Positions 8,709 through 15,958 of a DNA stretch of 47,939 nt are shown piece by piece. Source of the stretch: Chloroflexota bacterium (lineage in GTDB: Bacteria > Chloroflexota > Anaerolineae > Aggregatilineales > Phototrophicaceae); assembly GCA_026706395.1 (NCBI GenBank), contig JAPOYU010000085.1, forward strand, positions 1 through 47,939. The letters run 5' to 3'. A model generated the notes under the pieces. That model did not search any database and was not told the DNA's origin. It worked only from the letters and a program-made list of their open reading frames with translations. Positions within the stretch are counted from its first letter, which is position 1; the number at the start of each line of letters is the position of its first letter. The position numbers and the translations under genes were made by a program.

Positions 8709-9041
8709 CTAGAAGCTGGCCACGGCGTCGGCCTGGGATTCGAATATACGAAAAATCTGATCCAGCCCTGATATTTCGAGCGCATCACGAACGCGGTCGG
8801 AGGGCTGGGCGAGTCGAAGATCCCCCTGGGCGCGTCTGACACGTTTTAGCGCTGTGACCATCTCCCAGAGCCCGTCTTGCCCCATGTTGGTGACACTTTG
8901 CAAATCAAGCACAAGGAATCGCTTACCGGCTTCGATTTCGTATTGCAAAAAGGAACCCAATTGCTCGGCGCTGATCCGGTCGATGTTTCCGCCGGCTTCA
9001 ATGACCAGGATATTGCCCTGTCTGGAACGCTCGATCCTCAT
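8709..9041 (-). CDS. STAS-domain protein, anti-anti-sigma-like, lacking the phospho-Ser
   Basis: 110 residues from the ATG at 9041, chosen because GGGAG lies 9 bases upstream; an ATG 24 bases earlier has no such site. The whole protein is one STAS domain (core VLDLQSVTNMGQDGLWEM). SpoIIAA-type antagonists carry D-S-S-G here, with the second Ser phosphorylated by an anti-sigma kinase. This protein has G-Q-D56-G, so the phosphosite is Asp, a possible built-in phosphomimic. No anti-sigma kinase or sigma factor gene is adjacent. It converges with the beta-lactamase-fold gene (30-base gap) and diverges from the small membrane protein gene. Partner unknown. Confidence 0.82.
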   Translation of the reverse strand: MRIERSRQGNILVIEAGGNIDRISAEQLGSFLQYEIEAGKRFLVLDLQSVTNMGQDGLWEMVTALKRVRRAQGDLRLAQPSDRVRDALEISGLDQIFRIFESQADAVASF

Positions 9042-9109
9042 TGTCAGTATCTCCCTGCGGGGCATACGTGCTAGAATGCACTAAACGAACAAAGAATGCA
9101 GAAACGTTC

Positions 9110-9391
9110 ATGGACTGGAATTATGTAGCGCTGATCGCGGTGACAGTCACCTTGCTGTTGCTGATGATACAACGCACGGAGCCGAAGCGCCGACGGCTGG
9201 CCATATTTGTTGTGGTGCTGTGTTCGCTCGTAATACGGCATAATGCCTTCCTCAAAGGCGATCTGCATGACGAGACGCTCGTGGCATTTCTAATTGCGCT
9301 AGTGTTGAGCTTGCTTTTCTGGCTGCTCATCGGCCGCTACAACCCAGTGAAGAGCGAAGACAACGTCCGTGTCCTCGGCATGGATGATTGA
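9110..9391 (+). CDS. Small three-helix membrane protein, unknown function
   Basis: 93 residues from the ATG at 9110 (MDWNYVALIA). Hydrophobic segments at about 5-21, 28-44 and 55-77 are separated by a basic loop (RTEPKRRR) and an acidic loop (KGDLHDET). The tail is short and charged (NPVKSEDNVRVLGMDD). No family is recognised. It diverges from the STAS gene across a 68-base interval and converges with mrp (16-base gap). An upstream in-frame start overlapping the STAS start was rejected because it would add a non-hydrophobic extension with no ribosome-binding site. Confidence 0.6.
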   Translation: MDWNYVALIAVTVTLLLLMIQRTEPKRRRLAIFVVVLCSLVIRHNAFLKGDLHDETLVAFLIALVLSLLFWLLIGRYNPVKSEDNVRVLGMDD

Positions 9392-9407
9392 CTTTATTGC
9401 AGGGCCG

Positions 9408-10460
9408 TCAGCCTACAATGTTGATTGGGATGACATCGGCCGCCCCCAGCATGGCGACGCTAATGCCCGCCGCCGCGACTTCGGAAAACCGCCTGAAAGC
9501 GCGGCCTGCCGGCGAGTCGGGACTATGAATCGAGACTGGCCTGCCGTAGTCGCCGCCCTCGCGGACGTTTGCCGCCAGGGGCAGCCGACCCAGGAACGGG
9601 AGATCACGGCTTTCAGCGAAGGCTTCGCCGCCACCGCTGCCGAAGAAGTCGCCGGCCATGTTCTCGACCACGCCCAGGACGGGTACTTTCAGTTGATCGA
9701 ACATAGCGGTTGCCCGGATGGCGTCGGCGACGGCGACCGCTTGCGGCTGCGTGACGATGATGCCGCCGGTCAGCGGAAATGATTGCGCCAGAGAGAGCGG
9801 CGCATCTCCGGTGCCCGGCGGGAGGTCGACGATCATGTAATCCAGCCGGCCCCATGCGACATCGGTGAAGAATTGGCGGATGGCGCTATGCAACATCGGG
9901 CCGCGCATGATCATGGGCTTGTCCGGCGTCGTTAGGAAGCCGGTGCTGATCAGCTTGACGCCATAGACCTCGAGCGGCTGCATTTTATCGTTGGCCACCT
10001 TGGGGCGTCCGCTGCCCAAGCCAAACATCTGCGGGATATTGGGATTGAGAATATCGGCGTCGATCAAGCCGACGCTGGCGCCGGCATCGGCCAGGCAGAC
10101 GGCGAGATTGGTCGCGACCGTGCTTTTGCCCACACCGCCCTTGCCGCTGGCGATGGCGACGATGCTGTTCATCGGCACATCAAGTCGGCCGTGGAGGCGC
10201 CGGTCGGTCGGGACTTGCGCGTCCCAGTTGATTCGAACCTGGTCGATGCCTTCGACCGGCCCAAGCAGCGCCGCATTGCAGCGTTCGATGAAGACGTCTT
10301 TCAGTGGGCAGGCGGGCGTGGTCAAGACAATGGTGAATTCCGCCGTGCCGTTTTCGACCGAGAGATCGCGCACCATCTGTAGGGAAACGATGTCGCGGTT
10401 GAGCTCCGGCTCGATCACGGTTGAAAGCGCCTGCATCACACGTTCGTTAATGCTGCTCAT
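9408..10460 (-). CDS. mrp: Mrp/ApbC-family P-loop ATPase (Fe-S carrier type), CxxC absent
   Basis: 350 residues from an ATG preceded by GAGGCGG. The N-terminal MIP18/DUF59 domain (about 5-85) has the conserved Cys in TTPACP (C51). The ParA/MinD-type ATPase carries the deviant Walker A GKGGVGKST at 106-114, the switch DADILNPNIPQMFG and DLPPGTGD. The family binds and transfers Fe-S clusters. In well-studied members a CxxC follows the E-N-M motif and bridges the cluster across the dimer. Here E-N-M is followed by AGDFFGSGGGEAF (about 269-281) with no cysteine, so cluster binding must differ or be lost. Expression may be tied to the palindromes upstream. Confidence 0.9.
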   Translation of the reverse strand: MSSINERVMQALSTVIEPELNRDIVSLQMVRDLSVENGTAEFTIVLTTPACPLKDVFIERCNAALLGPVEGIDQVRINWDAQVPTDRRLHGRLDVPMNSIVAIASGKGGVGKSTVATNLAVCLADAGASVGLIDADILNPNIPQMFGLGSGRPKVANDKMQPLEVYGVKLISTGFLTTPDKPMIMRGPMLHSAIRQFFTDVAWGRLDYMIVDLPPGTGDAPLSLAQSFPLTGGIIVTQPQAVAVADAIRATAMFDQLKVPVLGVVENMAGDFFGSGGGEAFAESRDLPFLGRLPLAANVREGGDYGRPVSIHSPDSPAGRAFRRFSEVAAAGISVAMLGAADVIPINIVG

Positions 10461-10670
10461 CGCCCGCCTCTGACTACTGGAACGAACATGGCTTCAATAT
10501 ACCACCGATTGGGATAGAGAGAACGACAGAAGGCAGGAATTCGACAATTGCCTTGTCGACTAGCCCCGGCAGTTTCAGTACGCATCCGCAAGTTTCCGGA
10601 CGTTTTACCGTAAAGGCAAATATTTTTTGTCCGAGAAGAGTTACGGAAAGCGAGTTATGTCGACTCCTTT

Positions 10671-10850
10671 TGATAATTATCATAAATTCGCGCCGAGTCC
10701 AGTTTGCCACAGAGTCGATGCGAAGCGAGGGGATATGGCTGAATCGCAGCAATGGCGGGGGATAGAGCGCGCACTGAGCCAAGCGAGCACATTATTGATA
10801 AATGATTATCGATAGAGGGCAAACTTTTTCTCTCATAAAATGATAATTCC
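10671..10850. promoter_or_regulatory. Cluster of TGATAA/TTATCA palindromes resembling Fur-type boxes
   Basis: Three related sites: TGATAATTATCA, a perfect 12-base palindrome, at 10671-10682; TGATAA-ATGA-TTATCG at 10796-10811; and the half-site TGATAAT at 10841-10847. They resemble the GATAAT/ATTATC hexamers of Fur boxes. They lie 211-390 bases upstream of mrp on the minus strand and downstream of nuoI. An iron- or Fe-S-responsive operator for mrp fits the gene's role but is inference. Confidence 0.4.
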
Positions 10851-10919
10851 TTGATGCCCTTGGGCACTACGACTGCTATCTGCCATATGACTAGAGTAAC
10901 AGAATTTGAGGTGCTATAG

Positions 10920-10935
10920 GCGACCATATGGTCGC
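10920..10935. promoter_or_regulatory. Perfect 16-base palindrome
   Basis: GCGACCATATGGTCGC is perfectly self-complementary and sits about 55 bases past the nuoI stop. It has no U-tract, so it is not an intrinsic terminator. It may be a DNA-binding site; the binder is unknown. Confidence 0.35.
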
Positions 10936-10988
10936 GTATGGAGAATTTCGCCACAATCGCTCGGCTGGAGCAAATCGAGTGTGACTTA

Positions 10989-11822
10989 CTAGCCTTTTTT
11001 GGCGGCGCGGCGGGCTTTGCGCTCCAGCGCTTTGCGGCGGCGCTCTTCGCGTTTGGCGTCGTCCTCGGACCAGGGCGTGGCGCCTTCCGCAGCAGGAGCG
11101 GCTGTTGCGGGCGCGCTCGCCTCGGAGACTGCTTCACTTGCCGGCGCGGTCGCCGCAGCCGTTGCGGCGGCGGGTTGGGCGGAACTGCTACGCGCACTTG
11201 ATGCGCCACGGCGCGCTTCTTTGGCCGCGTCTTTGTGTTCCCAGGTTCCGCGCACGAGCATCTCTTCGTAAGCGCGGGTCGGGGCGATGCCGCGCCAGTA
11301 TGAGTTGGGCTTGGACAGGCGCTCTTTGTCGTGGATATGGTGAGTAGTGCGGTCGTAGCTGGCCAACTCATAATCGTGATCCATCTTGATCGCGTCAAAG
11401 GGGCAGTACTCGGCGCAGTAGCCACAGTTCATACAGATATCGATGTCGATGAAGAAGGCTTCCGGCTCGGGAACGGGACGCCCGGTTACGGGATCATTGC
11501 CGCGGACGATCCAAATGCACTGGGGCGGGCAGACTTTGGCGCAGATGCCGCAACTGGTGCACCAGTCCTTGCCGGCGCGCGTGGGATGATCCTCATCCTC
11601 GAGGATCAGAAATGGCACGAAACGGAATCGTTCCGGGACGGCGATCTTCTCGTCGGGGTATTGTACGGTGATAACGCCTTTGGTTTGTGTGCCCTGGCGG
11701 ATGCCGAAGTTGTCAGTCGAATGATGATACTTGCGGAAGCCGTAACGCACATCGTCTACGTATGATTCGACGAAGTGCCGCAGCGTCAGCAACAGTCCCT
11801 TTGCCAATCCAGTCCCGTACAT
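10989..11822 (-). CDS. nuoI: NADH-quinone oxidoreductase subunit I with C-terminal extension
   Basis: 277 residues; GAGGAGG lies 4 bases before the ATG. It carries the two 4Fe-4S clusters of the complex I peripheral arm: Cys 88/91/94/98 (CTSCGICAKVCPP) and Cys 130/133/136/140 (CMNCGYCAEYCPF). Typical NuoI proteins are about 150-220 residues. The extra length is an Ala-rich linker (about 200-245) ending in a basic tail, TPWSEDDAKREERRRK onward (249-277). The same kind of tail ends NuoB. It is the last gene of iscX-nuoB-nuoCD-nuoI, 38 bases after nuoCD. The remaining complex I genes are not in the window. Confidence 0.95.
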   Translation of the reverse strand: MYGTGLAKGLLLTLRHFVESYVDDVRYGFRKYHHSTDNFGIRQGTQTKGVITVQYPDEKIAVPERFRFVPFLILEDEDHPTRAGKDWCTSCGICAKVCPPQCIWIVRGNDPVTGRPVPEPEAFFIDIDICMNCGYCAEYCPFDAIKMDHDYELASYDRTTHHIHDKERLSKPNSYWRGIAPTRAYEEMLVRGTWEHKDAAKEARRGASSARSSSAQPAAATAAATAPASEAVSEASAPATAAPAAEGATPWSEDDAKREERRRKALERKARRAAKKG

Positions 11823-11860
11823 GCGCCCTCCTCAAATCTTTGCGTGCTCCGCAGAACCGG

Positions 11861-13741
11861 CTAGCGGTCGGTTTCGCCGAGCACAATATCGATGCTGCCC
11901 AGAATGCCGACGATGTCCGCCACTTTATGGCCTTCGCTCATGCGCCCGAGCGGCGTCAAGTTGATGAAGCTGGGCGCGCGAACGTGATAGCGCCAAGGAT
12001 TCGACGAGCCGCCTCGGCCGCCGGCCGAAACGACGTAATAACCGAGCTCGCCTTTGCCGTTCTCAACGCGGCCGTAAGCCTCGCCATGAGGCACGCGCGG
12101 GGCATAGGCGCCGGGCTTTCCATCGGCCCAGATGGACTCGCCTTTGGTCGCTTCCAGACGTGGCAGAATCTGCCTCAATATGCGGACACTCTCACGGAGT
12201 TCGGCGACACGGACACGATAGCGGGCGTACATATCGCCCTCTTCTTCGACGGCGATATCAAAATCCAATTCCGGATAGATGCTGTAGGGATCGGCGCGGC
12301 GGATATCGTAGGCGACGCCACTCCCGCGCAACAGCGGTCCGGCGGCGCTGTAGTTGATAGCGTCCTCGGCGCTCAGTATGCCGACATCCACCGAGCGTTC
12401 CAGCACGATTTCGTTTTGCGTCAGCAGCAATTCCAATTCATCAATGGTGCGCGGTATGCGCTCGTTGATCATCTCGGTGAGGAACTGCATCGTGTTGTAG
12501 TCGCGCACGCGATCGTTGGTCAGGTTCGCAACGCTCTTGATCCGCTCGGGCAAGTCGCCGAAGAGGCCGCCAAAACGCATGTAGTTACACATCATACGGC
12601 TGCCGGCGACCGCCTCGAAGAAATCGAGGATGCGTTCGCGCTCCTGGATGAAATAGAGCACCGGCGTGAAGAAGGCGCCGATGTCGTTCAGCCAGAAGCC
12701 AATCGCCCACAGGTGATTAACGATGCGGCTGAGTTCAACCATCATCACGCGCAATGCCTCGCAACGATAAGTCGGCGGGTTGTATTTGCGGCCCAGGCTC
12801 ATCAGCTGCTCGACCGCCAGCACATAGCCGTGGTTATTACCCATGCTGGAGATGTAATCGAGGCGGTCGGTGAAGGGGATGTTGTGCAAGTAGGTATTGC
12901 GCTCGCCGATTTTCTCGTGATTGCGATGCAGGTAGCCCATGACCGGTTCAAGCGATGTGACGGTTTCGCCGTCGACCGTCAAGACCATGCGGAAGACGCC
13001 GTGGGTGCTGGGATGATGAGGGCCCATATTGACGACGAGTTCGTTGGTCTCGAAGCCGTCCTTGTCCATGATGCGCTCGATATCAACGCCGAGTCCGAGC
13101 GATTCATAAACGGCCGTTTCCGAGCTGTCCATCAGCCGGTTGAGGTCGATATCCGGCGGATAAGCCACGTTCTTGCCGAAGACATTCTTCTCTTCTGAGC
13201 GATGGACATGACCGCCGGGCCAGCGGTTATCGAAGGGTTTATTTTCTTCTTCGTAGTAGGCTTCGCGCCAGTCCTTGCGCATGGGGTGGCCATGGAAGCC
13301 TTCCCACATCAGGATGCGCTTGAGGTTGGGATGGCCGGGAAAACGAATCCCGTAGAGGTCCCAGGCCTCGCGCTCCTGGAAATCGGCGCCACGCCAGACC
13401 GACACGAGCGACGGGATCGAAGGATTCTCACGATCTGTCTGCGCTTTGAAGACCAGGGCGCCGCCGCCGCTGGTTCTATAGGCGTGGTAGACCATTTCCA
13501 TGTGGTCGCCTTCGCCCAGATAATCGACGGCCGTCGCGCTGGACAGATAGTCGAAGCCCAGATCGTCGCGGATGATCCGGGCGACCTTCAGCAGTTGATC
13601 CGAGTCGACAATCACGCCCTCATAGCCGTCGCGGTCGTCCAGCTTTATCGCATGGGGCTGGCTGGACTTCAGCCAGGCGATGGCATCGTCGATGGACGCG
13701 GATTCGATTGGCTGCTCGGGCGCCGTTAAGACGTTCTCCAT
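11861..13741 (-). CDS. nuoCD: NADH-quinone oxidoreductase subunit C/D fusion
   Basis: 626 residues from an ATG 6 bases after the nuoB stop. The N-terminal part (to about 200) is NuoC (30 kDa subunit), with EREAWDLYGIRFPGHPNLKRIL. A short linker joins it to NuoD (49 kDa subunit), which begins near MGPHHPSTHG and contains the YLHRNHEKI and SSMGNNHGY stretches that help line the quinone site. The end matches full-length NuoD (DIVGILGSIDIVLGETDR). Fused NuoCD is well known in several bacterial groups. Here it sits between nuoB and nuoI in a reduced nuo operon. Confidence 0.95.
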   Translation of the reverse strand: MENVLTAPEQPIESASIDDAIAWLKSSQPHAIKLDDRDGYEGVIVDSDQLLKVARIIRDDLGFDYLSSATAVDYLGEGDHMEMVYHAYRTSGGGALVFKAQTDRENPSIPSLVSVWRGADFQEREAWDLYGIRFPGHPNLKRILMWEGFHGHPMRKDWREAYYEEENKPFDNRWPGGHVHRSEEKNVFGKNVAYPPDIDLNRLMDSSETAVYESLGLGVDIERIMDKDGFETNELVVNMGPHHPSTHGVFRMVLTVDGETVTSLEPVMGYLHRNHEKIGERNTYLHNIPFTDRLDYISSMGNNHGYVLAVEQLMSLGRKYNPPTYRCEALRVMMVELSRIVNHLWAIGFWLNDIGAFFTPVLYFIQERERILDFFEAVAGSRMMCNYMRFGGLFGDLPERIKSVANLTNDRVRDYNTMQFLTEMINERIPRTIDELELLLTQNEIVLERSVDVGILSAEDAINYSAAGPLLRGSGVAYDIRRADPYSIYPELDFDIAVEEEGDMYARYRVRVAELRESVRILRQILPRLEATKGESIWADGKPGAYAPRVPHGEAYGRVENGKGELGYYVVSAGGRGGSSNPWRYHVRAPSFINLTPLGRMSEGHKVADIVGILGSIDIVLGETDR

Positions 13742-13747
13742 TAGGGA

Positions 13748-14629
13748 CTATTCCCCTTCCGCTTGCGCTGCCCGGCGGGAGGCACGCAGAGCCTTACGCG
13801 CCAAAGCACGCAGGCGCCGTTTCTCACGAATATCTTCCGCTTCCGCCCAGGGTGTGCCACCGGTTGGCAAGATGACGTTAAGCGCGTCCGCGTCGGCCGG
13901 GGCGGCCTCGGCGACTGCTTCCGCGGTATCCACTTTCGCAGCGACCAATTGGGTGACGGCCGGGAGTTCGCGGCTGCCCAGGAGCGCCATGTCGCGGGCG
14001 GCGGATTCCGCTTGGCGGCGAATCATGTCCATCTGGCGCGGGTCGATAATGTCGGGTCCAAGCACGGGCACGGGCGTCGCCTCGGCCGGCCCCACGCCGT
14101 ACCAGGGCACATCGTCGCCGTTGGCGATGCTTTGGCCGTCGATTTTGCGCTGCAAGGCGATCATGCCATAGAGCAGCGCCTGGGGCGTCGGCGGGCAGCC
14201 GGGCACGTAAACATCGACAGGCAAGTACTTATCCATGCCTGATACAACGTTATATCCCTCTTTGAAGGGACCGCCGCCGCTGGCGCAAGCGCCCATAGCC
14301 AGCACGTACTTCGGCTCGGGCATCTGGTTATACAGGCGGACGATAGGGACGACCATCTTCTTCGTTACGGTGCCGGAGACGATCATAAGATCGGCTTGAC
14401 GCGGCGTAGCGCGCATGACTTCGAAGCCGAAGCGAGAGAAATCAAAGCGGGATGAGGCGGTGGCGATCATCTCGATGGCGCAGCAGGCCAAGCCAAATAG
14501 CATGGGCCACATGGAATTCCGCCGGCCCCAGTTGTAGAGTTGGCTCAAGCTGGTGATGGCGATATTGTTTTCAAGCTCGACCGGAACGGGAAACTCGGTT
14601 GCGTTGAGTTCTTGCAAGTTCAGTTCCAT
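13748..14629 (-). CDS. nuoB: NADH-quinone oxidoreductase subunit B with C-terminal extension
   Basis: 293 residues; the ATG directly follows the iscX stop (TAGATG). NuoB binds cluster N2, the last Fe-S centre before quinone. The four expected Cys are present: C49-C50, C115 (GACASGGG) and C145 (GCPPTPQ). The core ends near residue 165, and most NuoB proteins are about 160-220 residues. About 120 extra residues follow: an Ala-rich linker and a charged tail ([16 protein letters not shown] onward, from about 260) that closely parallels the NuoI tail. Confidence 0.95.
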   Translation of the reverse strand: MELNLQELNATEFPVPVELENNIAITSLSQLYNWGRRNSMWPMLFGLACCAIEMIATASSRFDFSRFGFEVMRATPRQADLMIVSGTVTKKMVVPIVRLYNQMPEPKYVLAMGACASGGGPFKEGYNVVSGMDKYLPVDVYVPGCPPTPQALLYGMIALQRKIDGQSIANGDDVPWYGVGPAEATPVPVLGPDIIDPRQMDMIRRQAESAARDMALLGSRELPAVTQLVAAKVDTAEAVAEAAPADADALNVILPTGGTPWAEAEDIREKRRLRALARKALRASRRAAQAEGE

Positions 14630-14842
14630 CTAGTCACCGATCTCCTCATACCAGTCGCGAAGGATCGCTCTAAGTATAGCATCATTCGCCAATGACGGAT
14701 CGTCGGCGAAACCGGGGAGGCGCATGACGCGGCGGTTCAAGTCGTCCAGGGTCATGTCCTCCAGATTGATATCCGGGTAAGTCTCTATCAATGCGAGAAC
14801 AATCTCGTACGATGAATCCCAATACAATTCGGATGAAGACAT
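14630..14842 (-). CDS. iscX: Fe-S cluster assembly protein IscX
   Basis: 70 residues. It matches the IscX/YfhJ pattern along its length: W-D-S-x-E-I near the N-terminus, YPDINLEDMTLDDL, LPGFADDPSLAND, and AILRDWYEE at the end. IscX is a small acidic winged-helix protein that binds IscS and modulates cluster assembly and iron supply. It normally lies in isc operons. Here it is the first gene of a nuo operon and its stop codon abuts the nuoB start. This suggests that Fe-S assembly is coupled to synthesis of cluster-rich complex I subunits (inference). No other isc/suf gene is in the window. Confidence 0.88.
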   Translation of the reverse strand: MSSSELYWDSSYEIVLALIETYPDINLEDMTLDDLNRRVMRLPGFADDPSLANDAILRAILRDWYEEIGD

Positions 14843-14868
14843 GATCCGCAGTCTGACATGATCTCGGG

Positions 14869-14886
14869 GGCTTTCAGTTGAAAGCC
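14869..14886 (-). promoter_or_regulatory. Hairpin in the iscX-nuo 5' leader
   Basis: A perfect 8-base inverted repeat, GGCTTTCA-AC-TGAAAGCC, lies 26 bases upstream of the iscX ATG, inside the predicted transcript. There is no U-tract, so it may affect mRNA stability or translation rather than termination. Confidence 0.4.
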
Positions 14887-14920
14887 GTTCGGCCGCGCGC
14901 AGCCCCAGAGTTTCGAGCTA

Positions 14921-14949
14921 AGTATAGAGACGCGCTCATAGATTGTCAA
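14921..14949 (-). promoter_or_regulatory. Predicted promoter of iscX-nuoB-nuoCD-nuoI
   Basis: On the minus strand, TTGACA (14944-14949, perfect), a 17-base spacer and TATACT (14921-14926, five of six). It implies a leader of about 72 bases. This is one of the strongest housekeeping-type promoters in the window. Confidence 0.8.
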
Positions 14950-14968
14950 GAATTTCACAAACGGAATG

Positions 14969-15910
14969 CTAGCTTGCATCAAGCACGATTGCGCCCAGTC
15001 GATCGACCCCGACAGATTTGGCGTCACAAGGCATGCCGGCTTCGCTGTAGACCGACTTCATCGCTGAAACCGTCGCTTCGGCGATAGTCCGGCAATCGCA
15101 GACGGCGCAGAGAGTCGGACCTGCGCCGCCAATGAAGACGGCGGTGGCGCCCGCCTGTTTCGCCGCCGCGCGAACCTCAGCCAGCATGGGCATTAGAAAG
15201 GCGCGAGCTGGTTCAACGACTTGGTCTTTTTCGATCGCCGCGCCCAAGGCTTTTAAGTCGCCGCGGTGCAAAGCATCCACCAGTTGCGCTACCGCGCCGG
15301 TCTGATGGATCATCGATTTGAGCGAGATGCTTTTTGGCAAGATCTCACGCGCGCCGTTCGTCGGCACTTGAACGTCCGGCGTGACCAGCGCGAGATGGAG
15401 ATGGTCCGGGATGGGCAATGGCTGGATCGCGTCGACAGTGATACCGGCGACTAAAATGATGCCGCCCAGCAATGAAGGCGCGGCATTATCGGCGTGGTAG
15501 CCGCTGACGAGCGCCTCCCCTTCAAGGCAGAAGGGCAGCAAGTCACGGCGCGCAAAGGGCTCGCCCAGCAGTTTGTTGAGAGCGACAACCGCCACAACGG
15601 CGCTGGCGGCGCTGCTGCCCAATCCACTTGAAAGCGGCAGGCCCTTGATCAGTCGCATCTTAAGGCCGCGTTTTTCCCGTACTCGGTCGAGGAGCGCGCG
15701 GGCGGAAACTGACGCGACGTTGAGGCGGGAATCACGCGGGAGCATGCCGCCGTCGCCCTGGATATCAGTGATGACGATTTCGGGTGAATCCTGGAATTCG
15801 ACGATAGCGCGGTCACCCATACCTTCCAGCGCCATGCCAAGAATATCAAAGCCGACGCCCAAGTTGGCGACCGACGCCGGGGCGTAGGCTTCCGCTCTGG
15901 AAAATGACAT
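14969..15910 (-). CDS. thrB: Homoserine kinase
   Basis: 313 residues. GHMP kinase: N-terminal APASVANLGVGFD, the ATP-binding loop GLPLSSGLGSSAASAVVA (about 98-115), and a C-terminal GGAGPTLCAVCD motif. It phosphorylates homoserine to O-phosphohomoserine. It is transcribed divergently from thrC with only 48 bases between them, so both promoters must fit in or overlap that gap. The product is the substrate of ThrC and possibly of the plant-like cystathionine gamma-synthase nearby. Confidence 0.95.
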   Translation of the reverse strand: MSFSRAEAYAPASVANLGVGFDILGMALEGMGDRAIVEFQDSPEIVITDIQGDGGMLPRDSRLNVASVSARALLDRVREKRGLKMRLIKGLPLSSGLGSSAASAVVAVVALNKLLGEPFARRDLLPFCLEGEALVSGYHADNAAPSLLGGIILVAGITVDAIQPLPIPDHLHLALVTPDVQVPTNGAREILPKSISLKSMIHQTGAVAQLVDALHRGDLKALGAAIEKDQVVEPARAFLMPMLAEVRAAAKQAGATAVFIGGAGPTLCAVCDCRTIAEATVSAMKSVYSEAGMPCDAKSVGVDRLGAIVLDAS

Positions 15911-15958
15911 GGAAGGTCGTTATCCTTGCCGCGTTTTATGCTGAGCGAGGTCACACAA

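Larger units (their letters stand above)
10461..10988. other. 528-base non-coding interval between nuoI and mrp
   Basis: No convincing gene lies between the end of nuoI and the start of mrp. The interval is visibly richer in A+T than its flanks and holds several palindromes (listed separately). A minus-strand frame at 10474-10782 would encode 102 residues but has no recognisable domain or clear ribosome-binding site. A TATATT at 10497-10502 (minus strand) could be the -10 of the mrp promoter; no good -35 was found. No known small RNA was recognised. Confidence 0.6.

Noticed and set aside
10474..10782. 102-codon minus-strand frame upstream of mrp
   Set aside because: No domain, no clear Shine-Dalgarno, and it covers the palindromic regulatory stretch.
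11687..13198. 503-codon plus-strand frame opposite nuoCD
   Set aside because: The minus strand encodes an unmistakable full-length NuoCD; the plus frame has no recognisable domain and is a codon-bias shadow.
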